DNA of 64,000 bases from Candidatus Methylopumilus universalis (GCF_006365315.1 NZ_CP040968.1:1178001-1242000); one strand, 5' to 3'; counted from the first letter of the stretch, positions 18,542 to 29,568 are shown. Program-made: numbers and translations. Notes: generated by a model not told the origin, from the letters alone.

Positions 18542-19275
18542 GCAAGTTTACGTTGGAAAAGTTTTAAAGCTAAGTCGTAACCTAAGAGTGCTAATTCAGG
18601 ATCGTAGCGTTCACCTTCGTCACGCATAAAGGCATGCTGGCCATTAAACTCATGCCACGTAAATACTAATTTAGCTTCAACCATTTTCTCATAAACGGCT
18701 TTACGTCCTTGTTCTGGAATATGGTTGTCTTGTTTACCCCAAATCATAAGAAGCTCGCCCTTGATGTCTTTTAAGCGATCCATAGAATGCTGATTAGGTT
18801 TATTTGGAATCACATGGGTATGCAAGTCTGTTGCATAAAAACATGCCGTTGCTTCAATTTCGGGTTGAAGTGCCGCTCTAAAAGCTAAGTGCCCACCAAT
18901 ACAAAAACCCATAGCTCCAATAGAGCCTGAAAACCAAGGTTGTTTTTTAATCCATGCAATCATCGCTTGATTATCTGCGTCATAACCTTCAACGTCTTTT
19001 GCTGATTTGTCCGCATTACCCTTGTCTCGTCCTGCATCGTCATAAGCTAGTACCGTCCCAATTGGGTTTAACTCATGAAAAACTTCAGGTACCAAAACGG
19101 TGAATCCATGACCTGCAATGATTTTAGCTGCCCGTTCAATCGGGCCTGTTTGCTGAAAAATTTCTGAATAAAAGAGAATCGCGGGGGTCTTTTTATGCGT
19201 GACAGGTTTATGCACATAAGTACGCATAATGCCTGTAGGGGTATTTAAATCAACGAATTCTGATTGAATTAACAT
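18538..19275 (-). CDS. Dienelactone hydrolase family protein
   Basis: A 245-residue alpha/beta hydrolase. The nucleophile is the cysteine of GFCIGGHLAF near residue 125, with Asp in GKQDNHIPEQG and His in FNGQHAFMRDEG, the Cys-Asp-His triad of dienelactone hydrolases. True dienelactone substrates are unlikely in a methylotroph; the substrate is unknown. Cytosolic, no signal peptide. Confidence 0.88.
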   Translation of the reverse strand: MLIQSEFVDLNTPTGIMRTYVHKPVTHKKTPAILFYSEIFQQTGPIERAAKIIAGHGFTVLVPEVFHELNPIGTVLAYDDAGRDKGNADKSAKDVEGYDADNQAMIAWIKKQPWFSGSIGAMGFCIGGHLAFRAALQPEIEATACFYATDLHTHVIPNKPNQHSMDRLKDIKGELLMIWGKQDNHIPEQGRKAVYEKMVEAKLVFTWHEFNGQHAFMRDEGERYDPELALLGYDLALKLFQRKLA

Positions 19276-19358
19276 GCTTCATCCTAAGCTTCATAAGGGG
19301 TTAATAGAAAAACGGAAGCCCTTATTTTACTTCATTCAAAGCGAGTTTAAACTGAATT

Positions 19359-19562
19359 TTAGTACTCTGAACTTCGGCCTGTCGAGTAATTTAAAGGAGC
19401 GTCATTTTGCCATTCACCACAATCCACGCATTGATGATCTTCCATGGTGGGACAATATTGCAAATGAATTGCCTGGCACTTAAAACAACTCGAAGCTTTC
19501 TGATGGCGATCATGAATCTCCGCAGATACTTTGTCACTTCCAAGACCATACTTATTATCCAT
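19359..19562 (-). CDS. Small cysteine-rich protein, zinc-ribbon-like
   Basis: A 67-residue protein with two Cys pairs (SCFKC and CVDCGEW) and a central Cys/His stretch (YCPTMEDHQ), a pattern that suggests a bound metal. A good AAGGGAG ribosome site lies about nine bases before the ATG, favouring this over the overlapping plus-strand ORF. Function unknown; it stands alone between the hydrolase and lipoprotein genes. Confidence 0.65.
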   Translation of the reverse strand: MDNKYGLGSDKVSAEIHDRHQKASSCFKCQAIHLQYCPTMEDHQCVDCGEWQNDAPLNYSTGRSSEY

Positions 19563-19634
19563 AAGACTCTCCCTTAAAAAATCAAATGGTGATAAACCTT
19601 TAATGTACGCCTCGTTTTTATGAAGCGCAAGTAG

Positions 19635-20006
19635 CTATTTTAACTTTTGTATCTGACATTTTTGATAGGTTAAAACATCACCCTCTTTAATAAAAGTCTC
19701 AGGATCATTAATCTCTAAAGTGGTCGACTCATTGGTATAAGTATTTTTTAGGGCGTCTACTTGTTTTAAGCCAAATTCACGATTCGGGAAAATAATCCAC
19801 ATTTCTTTACCCCCTTCGAGTGCTTTTATATAAAACTTTTTATTTTTTTCGCACTGATACAAAGAAGCGCCTTGGGGAGCAGTTGAGAGTTCACGATAAT
19901 CACCGTTAAGCGCAGGTAAATTTACCTCAGGCATCTTTATGCTGCCACAGCTTGAAACTAAGGATGACAAAAATAATATGGTGATTTTTTTAAACATCTT
20001 TTTCAT
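19635..20006 (-). CDS. Putative lipoprotein
   Basis: A 123-residue protein with a basic N-terminus, hydrophobic stretch and lipobox (ITILFLSSLVSSCGSIKMPE, Cys20), so it is probably lipidated at the inner or outer membrane. The rest is a small soluble domain with one internal cysteine (LYQCEKNKKFYIKALEGGKE) and another near the C-terminus. Not recognised as a named family. Its start overlaps the end of the upstream protease gene by four bases (ATGA type), so translation is coupled. Confidence 0.75.
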   Translation of the reverse strand: MKKMFKKITILFLSSLVSSCGSIKMPEVNLPALNGDYRELSTAPQGASLYQCEKNKKFYIKALEGGKEMWIIFPNREFGLKQVDALKNTYTNESTTLEINDPETFIKEGDVLTYQKCQIQKLK

Positions 20007-20986
20007 TGGGATTCTTTCAATAAGGATTCGTCTAATTGACTTAGTAGTATTTCAATTGCATGCGCTTCATGATCGTCATGATTGAGTTTCGCTAACCTTA
20101 ACAAATAAAGTTGTGCTTGTGCATGACGTGGATTTTTTTTAACCACATCACTCAATTGTTTTTTGGCCGTCTCAAAATCTTTTAATTCAAAATATGCTAT
20201 CGCATTACTAAAAATCGCTTCGCTCGATTGTGGCTCGCTTTTAAGCCAAAGCGCTGTAATAGTTTTTAATCGTTCCCATTGACCTTCACGGGCTGCATCG
20301 TAAGACTGCATAAAATAGGGTCTTTTATCAAATGGAGCATCCCAAAAAGGGAGTTCAGTTTGAGCTGTAAGTTGTATATCTTTACCTTGATGCAACAAAC
20401 GCTTAATCCACTCTACAGGAATACTATAATAATAAGCATGTCGTCCTGGACTTTTAAATGTAGTCAGTCCTATCAAACGACCGTCGTCATCAAAAAGACC
20501 ACCACCGGATGCCCCCATCGCAAAACCTGCGGAAGACTGAATAATATTTTCACTATCTAAGGCATATAAGCCTTTAATGCTACCAAAAGACATAATTGGC
20601 TTCACGGCATTGCCTCCAAAGCTTTTAGAAAATACTGATTGTTCATAAGTGAGTTTTTGTGTATCGCCAAGCGCTGCTGGCTTTACATCTAAAAATTTAA
20701 ATTGAAGAATACATAAATCGTGGCGCCAATCTGCTTTCATGCTCACAGGGGAGAAAGCCTCACCTAACTTGCCAATTTGGACTCCTTGCGCATTGGCCAC
20801 TACATGACAATTGGTTGCTACTTGATTTTCAGCAACCACAATACCGGAACCTACTCCATGATTGCCTTTTTGATCAATTACATGCACCTTCACCACTGAG
20901 GGTGACACAGCAAAAGTTGCTTCATCAGAAGGCGCTGCAAGAACTATATGAGAAATTAAAAATAAGAAAAAAACTATTCTATGCAT
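20003..20986 (-). CDS. Secreted trypsin-like serine protease with TPR-like C-terminus
   Basis: A 327-residue exported protein. A signal peptide (MHRIVFFLFLISHIVLAAPS) is followed by an S1C-like protease domain with the triad His in ATNCHVVANA, Asp in WRHDLCILQF and Ser in GASGGGLFDDDGRLIGL. Past about residue 225 it has helical repeats (FSNAIAYFELKDFETAKKQL, NPRHAQAQLYLLRLAKL) typical of TPRs. No PDZ domain, unlike DegP. Periplasmic quality control is possible but unproven. Confidence 0.87.
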   Translation of the reverse strand: MHRIVFFLFLISHIVLAAPSDEATFAVSPSVVKVHVIDQKGNHGVGSGIVVAENQVATNCHVVANAQGVQIGKLGEAFSPVSMKADWRHDLCILQFKFLDVKPAALGDTQKLTYEQSVFSKSFGGNAVKPIMSFGSIKGLYALDSENIIQSSAGFAMGASGGGLFDDDGRLIGLTTFKSPGRHAYYYSIPVEWIKRLLHQGKDIQLTAQTELPFWDAPFDKRPYFMQSYDAAREGQWERLKTITALWLKSEPQSSEAIFSNAIAYFELKDFETAKKQLSDVVKKNPRHAQAQLYLLRLAKLNHDDHEAHAIEILLSQLDESLLKESQ

Positions 20987-21021
20987 GATATGAGGGCTTT
21001 CAATTGAATTTCTTGCATAGA

Positions 21022-21048
21022 TAAGGAACTAAGCTTCTTAGTTCCTTA
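21022..21048. other. Long hairpin between nrdJb and the protease gene
   Basis: An eleven-base perfect stem (AAGGAACTAAG / CTTAGTTCCTT) with a three-base loop. There is no T run on either side, so it is not a classical intrinsic terminator. It lies in the 73-base gap between two minus-strand genes and may stabilise the nrdJ mRNA 3' end. Confidence 0.6.
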
Positions 21049-21059
21049 AAGACAAAACT

Positions 21060-21740
21060 TTAACCACATTTACTATCACCACAACTTAAGCATGTAAGAC
21101 ATCCGTCCATCATGATGACTGCTTTCGTTTGGCATTTGCTACAAAGTTGTGAGCCTTTTGGATATCCTGTGCTATCAATTTCTTCAGAATGTTTTTCCAT
21201 GTATTCAGCACGCTTTTCCTCCATCAATTTTTTTTGATGTTCATCAGGCAATGCTTTTTTAAGCATACCAATATCGATTAAATGTTGTTCAACCACTTCT
21301 CCAATTTCAGCCACTAAACTCGGCACGTACTTACCGCCTTTTTTAAAGTAGCCGCCATTAGGATCAAATACGCTATGAAGCTCTTCGACCAAGAATGTCA
21401 AATCGCCACCTTTTCTAAAAACAGCAGACATCACACGCGTCAAACCTACAATCCATTGGAAGTGATCCATGTTTTTTGAGTTAATGAAAATTTCAAAAGG
21501 CCTGCGATGTTCTTGCGGTGTGCCTTCATTCATGATGATGTCATTGATTGTGATATAAAGTGCGTGCTCAGTCACAGGTGTTTTCACTTTATAAGTGGAG
21601 CCTGTAATTTTTTCAGGACGGCCTAGAGGCTCGCCTAGTTGCACAACGTTTTGGTTTTCTTTCTGGGTTAGCGCATTCGCTTTATCTTCTTCAGAAACAA
21701 CGTTATAACCTACGATTTTTTTTTCAATTTTAATTGCCAT
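21060..21740 (-). CDS. nrdJb: Ribonucleotide reductase-associated protein NrdJb
   Basis: Second, separately encoded part of a split class II ribonucleotide reductase, 226 residues. It contains the TSCPD-type segment (INDIIMNEGTPQEHRRPFEI, RVMSAVFRKGGD) and ends in a four-cysteine redox tail (CSKCQTKAVIMMDGCLTCLS) that would reduce the active-site disulfide. The gene is 24 bases downstream of nrdJa and surely cotranscribed. Split nrdJa/nrdJb pairs are known in Pseudomonas and betaproteobacteria. Confidence 0.9.
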   Translation of the reverse strand: MAIKIEKKIVGYNVVSEEDKANALTQKENQNVVQLGEPLGRPEKITGSTYKVKTPVTEHALYITINDIIMNEGTPQEHRRPFEIFINSKNMDHFQWIVGLTRVMSAVFRKGGDLTFLVEELHSVFDPNGGYFKKGGKYVPSLVAEIGEVVEQHLIDIGMLKKALPDEHQKKLMEEKRAEYMEKHSEEIDSTGYPKGSQLCSKCQTKAVIMMDGCLTCLSCGDSKCG

Positions 21741-21764
21741 TATTTTCCTTTAATTTCTTAAGTC

Positions 21765-23927
21765 TTAGAACTTACCGTAATAACCTTCTTTTAACGCATC
21801 GTAAAGATTCGCTGCTGAATGGGTCTCGCCATCATATTCAATTTCTTCGTTACCCTTCACTTCAACTTGAGAGCCATCGTCTAAAGTAAATTTATAAGTG
21901 GTGTTCTCTAAATCTTTTTCTGTCACTAATACGCCTTGGAAAGCCTCTGGATTAAATCTAAATGTTGTACAACCTTTAAGGCCTTTATCATATGCGTATA
22001 AATAAATATTTTTAAAATCCTCATAATCATAATCCGTTGGGACATTGATGGTTTTAGAAATCGAACTATCAATCCACTTTTGTGAGGCCGCTTGAATATC
22101 GACGTGTGCTTTGGCTTGAATCGTTGAAGAATCTAAAAAGTAATCCGGTAATTTTTCATCTTCTTCTTCAGAAAATGGCATTGCCTTTGAATTAATTAAT
22201 TCGCGATACGCTAATAATTCGTAAGAATAGACGTCCACTTTTTCTTTTGATTTCTTGCCTTCACGAATCACGTTACGACTGTAATGGTGTGCAAAAGAAG
22301 GTTCAATACCGTTACTTGCATTATTAGCTAAAGATAATGAAATCGTACCTGTCGGTGCGATTGAACTATGGTGCGTGAAACGCACACCTTGTTTAGCAAT
22401 CTTGTTGCGTAGGCCTTCAGGGAATTGCTGCATATAGCGACTATATTTACCAAGCAACACTTTGCCTTTCACTTTAGCACCTACTTTAATACCATCAGCT
22501 GCCATCTCTGGACGCTTAGCTAACATGTCGGCTGTCACTACAAACTCTTCTTCCATAATAGGGGCTGCACCTTTTTCATCGGCTAAATCAATCCCTGCTT
22601 CCCAACCCACCTCAGCCAAAATACGGCTCACTTCTTCAGTGAATTTCAAAGAAGCATCATCACCGTATTTCATCTTAAGCATCGTGAGTGATGAACCCAA
22701 GCCTAAATAACCCATACCATGACGACGTTTACGCATAATTTCTTTACGTTGCTCTTCTAAAGGAAGACCATTAATTTCAACTACGTTATCTAACATGCGT
22801 GTAAAGATCGCAATCACTTCTTTATATTCAGCCCAATCAAAAAATGCTTCATCAGTGAAAGGTTTTTTAACAAATTTTGTTAAGTTTACGGAACCTAATA
22901 AACAAGCACCATAAGGCGGGAGCGGTTGCTCGCCACATGGGTTGGTCGCACGAATGTTTTCGCAGAACCAGTTGTTATTCATCTCGTTCACGCGATCAAT
23001 CAAAATAAAACCAGGCTCAGCAAAATCGTAAGTAGATGACATAATGATGTCCCACAAACGTCTTGCTTTAATCGTTTTGTAAACTCGACATGCCACTTTA
23101 CCTGCGTCAATGCCCTCAGCCTTAGTGAGGTATTTACCTTTGACAGGCCACTCTCTCCAAACCACTTGGCTTTCGTCATTCACATTTAAACCATCCACGA
23201 TAGATTCTTTTTCTGTGACAGGGAATGCGACTTTCCAATCGCTGTCTGCCTTGACTGCTTCCATAAATTCTTTAGTGATTAAGCATGAAAGATTAAATTG
23301 ACGGAGTCGACCGTTTTCACGTTTTGCTTTAATAAAGTCAGTGACATCTGGGTGAGCAATATCGAAAGTTGCCATTTGTGCACCGCGACGTCCACCAGCA
23401 GATGATACGGTGAAACACATCTTGTCGTAGATATCCATAAACGAAAGTGGGCCGCTAGTATAAGCCCCTGCGCCGGCTACAAAAGCACCTTTAGGTCTTA
23501 AGGTCGAAAATTCATAGCCAATACCACAACCTGCTTTTAAGGTGAGTCCTGCTTCATGCACTTTATCTAAAATGCCAGACATACTATCTTCTACGATGCC
23601 AGATACCGTGCAATTAATTGTTGAAGTTGCTGGCTTATGCTCCAAGGCACCCGCATTCGAAGTAATTCGACCTGCTGGGATAGCGCCGTGTCTTAAAGCC
23701 CATAGGAATTTTTCATACCATTCTTCTCTTTTAGCTGGAATTTCAACATCCGCTAGAGCTCTTGCCACACGTATAAAGGAATCATCGATATTTTTATCAA
23801 CGTGCTCGCCCTGTTTTGATTTCAAACGATACTTTTTGTCCCAGATATCGAGTGAAACATCTTGAATCGGTATTTCGTGGTCTTGATGGTCACTTAATGT
23901 GGGCTTTGGACGAACAGCTTTGAGCAT
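21765..23927 (-). CDS. nrdJa: Adenosylcobalamin-dependent (class II) ribonucleotide reductase, main subunit
   Basis: Makes deoxyribonucleotides with adenosylcobalamin as radical source, in air or without. At 720 residues it contains the ten-stranded barrel marks: CTVSGIVEDSM (first active-site Cys), GRRGAQMATFDIAHPDV, ATNPCGEQPLPPYGACLLGS near residue 330 with the radical cysteine, and APTGTISLSLANNASNGIEP. The C-terminal cysteines are supplied by NrdJb. Together with MetH it makes the cell cobalamin-dependent. Confidence 0.95.
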   Translation of the reverse strand: MLKAVRPKPTLSDHQDHEIPIQDVSLDIWDKKYRLKSKQGEHVDKNIDDSFIRVARALADVEIPAKREEWYEKFLWALRHGAIPAGRITSNAGALEHKPATSTINCTVSGIVEDSMSGILDKVHEAGLTLKAGCGIGYEFSTLRPKGAFVAGAGAYTSGPLSFMDIYDKMCFTVSSAGGRRGAQMATFDIAHPDVTDFIKAKRENGRLRQFNLSCLITKEFMEAVKADSDWKVAFPVTEKESIVDGLNVNDESQVVWREWPVKGKYLTKAEGIDAGKVACRVYKTIKARRLWDIIMSSTYDFAEPGFILIDRVNEMNNNWFCENIRATNPCGEQPLPPYGACLLGSVNLTKFVKKPFTDEAFFDWAEYKEVIAIFTRMLDNVVEINGLPLEEQRKEIMRKRRHGMGYLGLGSSLTMLKMKYGDDASLKFTEEVSRILAEVGWEAGIDLADEKGAAPIMEEEFVVTADMLAKRPEMAADGIKVGAKVKGKVLLGKYSRYMQQFPEGLRNKIAKQGVRFTHHSSIAPTGTISLSLANNASNGIEPSFAHHYSRNVIREGKKSKEKVDVYSYELLAYRELINSKAMPFSEEEDEKLPDYFLDSSTIQAKAHVDIQAASQKWIDSSISKTINVPTDYDYEDFKNIYLYAYDKGLKGCTTFRFNPEAFQGVLVTEKDLENTTYKFTLDDGSQVEVKGNEEIEYDGETHSAANLYDALKEGYYGKF

Positions 23928-23990
23928 GAATTTCCCCTGAATTATTCTTTATTTACTAAATTTGGTGCTAGATGGTATTTTTGCCTAAAA

Positions 23991-24045
23991 CCACAACATA
24001 TAGTGGTTTTTTAAACATATTATCCATGACCTAGTAGTCCGTCAA
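23991..24045 (-). promoter_or_regulatory. nrdJ promoter with NrdR-box candidate
   Basis: On the minus strand TTGACG (24040-24045) and TAATAT (24017-24022) are 17 bases apart, a near-consensus sigma-70 promoter. Just downstream lies CCACAACATATAGTGG (23991-24006), matching the NrdR box core CwAtATaTwG with extended CC/GG ends. At about +4 to +19 it is placed for repression. A second, expected box about 31 bases further is at best weak. nrdR itself is not in the window. Confidence 0.62.
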
Positions 24046-24181
24046 TTGAAATATATGCACAAATTTAGGGCAAAAGTTAACCCCCATTTTTCGAGTTTAA
24101 TTTTTAAAACTTAAGCAAGACCTTTCTTTAAAAATAAATTAAACACAAGTTCATCAAGATGGTTTATGCGAAAATATCGGC

Positions 24182-25447
24182 ATGATTCGCTTTTTCTATA
24201 GTCTTTTAGTCTATTTTCTTCTCCCATTCACCTGCTTTAAGCTGATTTACCGAGGTTTTAGGCAGCCTGACTACCTAAAATATTGGAGCGAGCGATATGG
24301 TTTTTATAGCGCTTCTACAAAACAAATCTGGAGTAAACGAAAAATACTTTGGATTCATGCTGTTTCTGTAGGCGAAACAAAAGCTGCCATTCCATTGATT
24401 AAACTTTTTTTAAAAAAATATCCGCGTCATTATTTGCTCATCACGCATGGCACGCCGACAGGGCGAGCGACTTCAATTGATATTAAAGATTCTCGAATTA
24501 ACCGTATCTATCTTCCTTTTGATACGCCGGGTGCCACAAAAAGATTTTTAAATACCTTTAAACCAGAAATCGGACTCTTACTTGAAACAGAGCTTTGGTT
24601 TAATTTGATTCATCAGACTTTTCAACAATCTATTCCACTTTATTTAGTGAATGCGCGTTTGTCTGAAAAATCTTTTCAACTTTATAAAAGAATTTCGTTT
24701 CTTGTGAAGCCATCGCTTCAAGAACTAAAAAGTATACTCGCGCAAACAAGGAACGATGCAAAACGCTTTGAAGCGCTTGGCGCAAAAAACGTTGAAGTGA
24801 TGGGTAATTTAAAATTTGATGTAGCTCCTCCGCGTGATACAAATAAACAAAGTGCAGCACTCAAAAAACACTTACATTTAAAACATCAGTTAGTACTTTT
24901 GATTTCAAGTTCAAGACAAGATGAAGAAGAGATTATTTTGCAGAGCTTATTAAAGCTTCAATATAAAAATCTCGTCACAATTTTTGTGCCGCGACATCCG
25001 CAACGTTTTAAAGAGGTTGAGCTGATGTTAAAAAAATATCGTGTGTCATTTATTAAGCGCAGTGACAAAAAAATCAAAAATAAACCTTACCAATTTATTT
25101 TAGGCGACTCTATGGGTGAGATGTACAGTTATTACAACATAGCGAATATTGCACTCATGGGTGGCACAATATTGCCTTATGGCGGACAGAATCTTATTGA
25201 ATCCATGGCTATGAGGGTGCCTGTAATTTTAGGTCCTCATACCTATAACTTTTATGATGTATCGAATGAAGCTATTCGCAAAGGTGCAGGATTGAGAATT
25301 CAAACATTGGATGAATTAGAAAAAGTATTACCTCACATGCTTAAATCTTCCTCTCAGTTAAAAATGAAGAAAGCCTGTGGAGAAATCATGCTTGCGCATC
25401 AGGGTGTAACATTAAAAATCGTAAATGAAATTAAATCTATGATTTAA
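24182..25447 (+). CDS. waaA: 3-deoxy-D-manno-octulosonic acid (Kdo) transferase
   Basis: Adds Kdo to lipid A precursor, the first step of LPS core assembly. GT-B fold of 421 residues with an N-terminal membrane anchor (FFYSLLVYFLLPFTCFKLIY), the acceptor-side catalytic Glu in HAVSVGETKAAIPL, LLLETELWFNLI, FVPRHPQRF and the donor-site GGTILPYGGQNLIESMA. Transcribed alone; it overlaps the converging isochorismatase gene by eleven bases. Synonym kdtA. Confidence 0.95.
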   Translation: MIRFFYSLLVYFLLPFTCFKLIYRGFRQPDYLKYWSERYGFYSASTKQIWSKRKILWIHAVSVGETKAAIPLIKLFLKKYPRHYLLITHGTPTGRATSIDIKDSRINRIYLPFDTPGATKRFLNTFKPEIGLLLETELWFNLIHQTFQQSIPLYLVNARLSEKSFQLYKRISFLVKPSLQELKSILAQTRNDAKRFEALGAKNVEVMGNLKFDVAPPRDTNKQSAALKKHLHLKHQLVLLISSSRQDEEEIILQSLLKLQYKNLVTIFVPRHPQRFKEVELMLKKYRVSFIKRSDKKIKNKPYQFILGDSMGEMYSYYNIANIALMGGTILPYGGQNLIESMAMRVPVILGPHTYNFYDVSNEAIRKGAGLRIQTLDELEKVLPHMLKSSSQLKMKKACGEIMLAHQGVTLKIVNEIKSMI

Positions 25448-25982
25448 TAAGTTTGGCGATCGCTTTAAATTGATCGCCGTCAGCCACGCGCAACCATTCA
25501 AAAATCACGGACTCTATATTCGTAATCACAATACCTTCAGATCTTAATCGCGCGATCGCGTTTTGGTGATGAAGGCTCGATCTTGAGAGTGTTGCATCTT
25601 CCGCCACAAAGACTTCTTTGCCTGCCGCTTTTAAAGCTAATGCTGTTTGCAAAATACAAATATGTGTTTCTAATCCGCATAAAATAATTTGTGGTCTTGA
25701 TTTCACTAAAGCACTTTTAAATTTAGATTCATCAAGGCATGAGAATACCTTTTTTTCGATGGCAGGATGGGGTAATAATGATTTTAACTTTTTGACTGTG
25801 GCGCCTAAGCCTTTCGGATATTGCTCCGTATAAAGACAAGGCACTTCTAAAATTTTTGCTGCTTGAATGAGAATGCTTGATGTATCAATAACTTTTTTAA
25901 TTTCACTTTTAGGCATGACATCCACAAGCTTGTCTTGGATATCAATTACCACCACTTGACTTAAAAGTTGATCATTAATCAT
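25437..25982 (-). CDS. Isochorismatase family (cysteine) hydrolase
   Basis: A 181-residue hydrolase with the triad Asp (VVIDIQDKLVD), Lys (AIEKKVFSCL region) and Cys (LCGLETHICILQTALAL) of the YcaC-like branch. Substrate unknown: family members act on amides, isochorismate or nicotinamide. Six bases downstream of the Pcm-like gene and probably cotranscribed. Confidence 0.87.
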   Translation of the reverse strand: MINDQLLSQVVVIDIQDKLVDVMPKSEIKKVIDTSSILIQAAKILEVPCLYTEQYPKGLGATVKKLKSLLPHPAIEKKVFSCLDESKFKSALVKSRPQIILCGLETHICILQTALALKAAGKEVFVAEDATLSRSSLHHQNAIARLRSEGIVITNIESVIFEWLRVADGDQFKAIAKLIKS

Positions 25983-25988
25983 TAGAAA

Positions 25989-26642
25989 TTAAAATACAAA
26001 TGTATTTTCATGTTTCACTTGCAAAGAAGGCACAACCGTTTCAAATAAAATTTCCTCTTCAAAATCTTGATCGTTCAATCTTGTAATTAAAGTTGCATGC
26101 ATCGAGGGTGCTTCTCCTAAAATGACTAAGAGCCTTCCATTCACATTTAATTGATTTCGAATACTTAACGGTAGATGAGGTAGTGAGCCTGCAAATAAAA
26201 TAGCATCATAAGGTTGATTTTTTAACCAGCCCAATGAGCCATCACCAGTTACAAATTCAATATTGTTAAGTTTTATGTTTTGACAGTTTTGTTTAGCAAG
26301 TTTTGTGAAATAAGGATTGATGTCGACTGATACCACACTTTTAACTAAACTTGCGGTCAGTGCTGAGAGGTAGCCGCTTCCAGAGCCCACCACTAAGACA
26401 TGCTCTTTTTTTTGAAGTGATAAAGATTGAATGAGTCTTGCTTCTAATTTAGGCGCCAACATGCATACATCCTCATACAAAGGAATTTCAGTATCCGCAA
26501 AAGCTACCCCTTGATATTCAGTCGGTACAAATTTTTCACGCGGTACTTGGTGAAGCAAATTAAGCACCTCGGGATCTAAGACTTCCCAGGTCCGGATTTG
26601 CTGCTCAATCATATTAAAGCGATGTTGTTCAATGGCATTCAT
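25989..26642 (-). CDS. Protein-L-isoaspartate O-methyltransferase family protein
   Basis: SAM-dependent methyltransferase of the PCMT fold, 217 residues from the chosen Met (NAIEQHRFNMIEQQIRTWEV), which is the usual start of this betaproteobacterial branch. Seen are VPREKFVPTEYQGVAFAD, the SAM loop VLVVGSGSGYLSALTA and DAILFAGSLPHLP. The family repairs isoaspartyl residues, but this branch lacks strong evidence for that. A TATAAT sits only a few bases before the start, so a leaderless mRNA is possible. Starts at 26648 or 26714 are alternatives. Confidence 0.85.
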   Translation of the reverse strand: MNAIEQHRFNMIEQQIRTWEVLDPEVLNLLHQVPREKFVPTEYQGVAFADTEIPLYEDVCMLAPKLEARLIQSLSLQKKEHVLVVGSGSGYLSALTASLVKSVVSVDINPYFTKLAKQNCQNIKLNNIEFVTGDGSLGWLKNQPYDAILFAGSLPHLPLSIRNQLNVNGRLLVILGEAPSMHATLITRLNDQDFEEEILFETVVPSLQVKHENTFVF

Positions 26643-26735
26643 TGTCATGTTCACATTATAACCAAAGAAAAGTTCATCATTTTGATATAGATTAAATATA
26701 AATCTAACTTGCATTTCACAGGGGTTTCGCGTAAT

Positions 26736-26824
26736 TTTATGGGGTGCTAGGGGTCCACTTTATAAAGTGGTGAGAAAAACCCTTTGAACCTGATGCGGGT
26801 AATACCGCCGTAGGGAATGCAGTC
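26736..26824 (+). promoter_or_regulatory. TPP riboswitch (THI element) upstream of thiC
   Basis: Conserved core elements are in order: GGGGTGCT (26741), GGTGAGAAAAACCCT, TTGAACCTGATGCGGGTAAT, and ACCGCCGTAGGGAATGCAG. These are the pyrimidine-binding CUGAUGA-type arm and the pyrophosphate helix of the thi-box. The variable P3-type helix is formed by CCACTTTATAAAGTGG (26755-26770). Located about 50 bases before the thiC ATG on the same strand. Confidence 0.97.
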
Positions 26825-26833
26825 CTCTAAAAG

Positions 26834-26866
26834 ACTCCTTACGGTATGACAAAAAATTTAAGGAGT
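26834..26866 (+). promoter_or_regulatory. SD-sequestering helix of the thiC riboswitch
   Basis: ACTCCTTA (26834-26841) is the exact reverse complement of TAAGGAGT (26859-26866), which is the thiC ribosome-binding site five bases before ATG. Pairing would hide the ribosome site, pointing to translational rather than transcriptional control. There is no T run after the helix. Confidence 0.75.
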
Positions 26867-26868
26867 AA

Positions 26869-28767
<1,899 letters not shown>

Positions 28768-29568
28768 ATGGACCTCTCACTTTATTTTTCGAGTTTCATT
28801 CTAGGCCTCATCGAGGGAGCTACCGAATTTTTACCTGTGAGCTCTACGGGCCATTTAATTATTGCAGCTGAACTTTTAAAATTTAACCAAACGTCTGCTA
28901 ATGTTTTTGAGATCTTTATTCAGTTAGGATCGATTTTGGCAATTGTCGTCGAATATCGCAAAACACTTTTCAAAGTTGCAAGCAATGCACTTCATGATAA
29001 AACTTCAAAAAACTTTGTATTACGTCTCTTCATTGCATTTTTACCAGCAGCAATCTTAGGCCTTTTATTTCATAAAGCGATTAAAGCTTATTTATTTTCG
29101 CCACTTTATGTGTCACTCGCTCTCATCTTAGGTGGCATAGTGATGATGGCAATTGAAAAACGTCCCTTAAAAATCAATACAAAAACCACAAACGATATTA
29201 GCATGATGCAAGCATTTCAAATTGGTTGTGCACAATGTTTATCATTAATTCCTGGCGTATCAAGAGCTGCTGCAACAATCATGGGTGGCATGCTTACAGG
29301 ATTAAATCGTAAAACAGCCACTGAATTTTCTTTTTATCTTGCGATTCCTGTCATTGCAGCAGCTTCACTATTTGATTTACTCAAAAATTTCCAAGATTTA
29401 ACTTTGCAAGATTTACCTATTTTTGCAATTGGTTTTGTCACTGCATTTTTAAGTGCTTATGCTGTCATTAAACTTTTTATTCGTTTTGTCGCCACACATA
29501 CCTTTATTGTTTTTGCCTGGTATCGCATTATTTTAGGTATCATCGTTTTTATTTATTTTAGTGGGTGA
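28768..29568 (+). CDS. uppP: Undecaprenyl-diphosphatase
   Basis: Integral membrane phosphatase that recycles undecaprenyl diphosphate for peptidoglycan and LPS synthesis (BacA family). 266 residues with about seven to eight helices; the catalytic motifs are EGATEFLPVSSTGHLI near residue 17 and PGVSRAAATIMGGML near residue 170. ATG follows the thiC stop directly, so it may share the riboswitch-controlled transcript, an unusual link worth noting. Confidence 0.96.
   Translation: MDLSLYFSSFILGLIEGATEFLPVSSTGHLIIAAELLKFNQTSANVFEIFIQLGSILAIVVEYRKTLFKVASNALHDKTSKNFVLRLFIAFLPAAILGLLFHKAIKAYLFSPLYVSLALILGGIVMMAIEKRPLKINTKTTNDISMMQAFQIGCAQCLSLIPGVSRAAATIMGGMLTGLNRKTATEFSFYLAIPVIAAASLFDLLKNFQDLTLQDLPIFAIGFVTAFLSAYAVIKLFIRFVATHTFIVFAWYRIILGIIVFIYFSG

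Noticed and set aside
19274-19483. Plus-strand ORF of 69 codons
   Set aside because: Overlaps the minus-strand Cys-rich gene, which has a better ribosome site and a recognisable metal-binding pattern.
21022-21048. Intrinsic terminator after nrdJb
   Set aside because: The stem is strong but there is no T run on either side.
23928-24181. Cobalamin riboswitch before nrdJ
   Set aside because: No B12-box; the visible structure is a promoter and a short NrdR-like palindrome.
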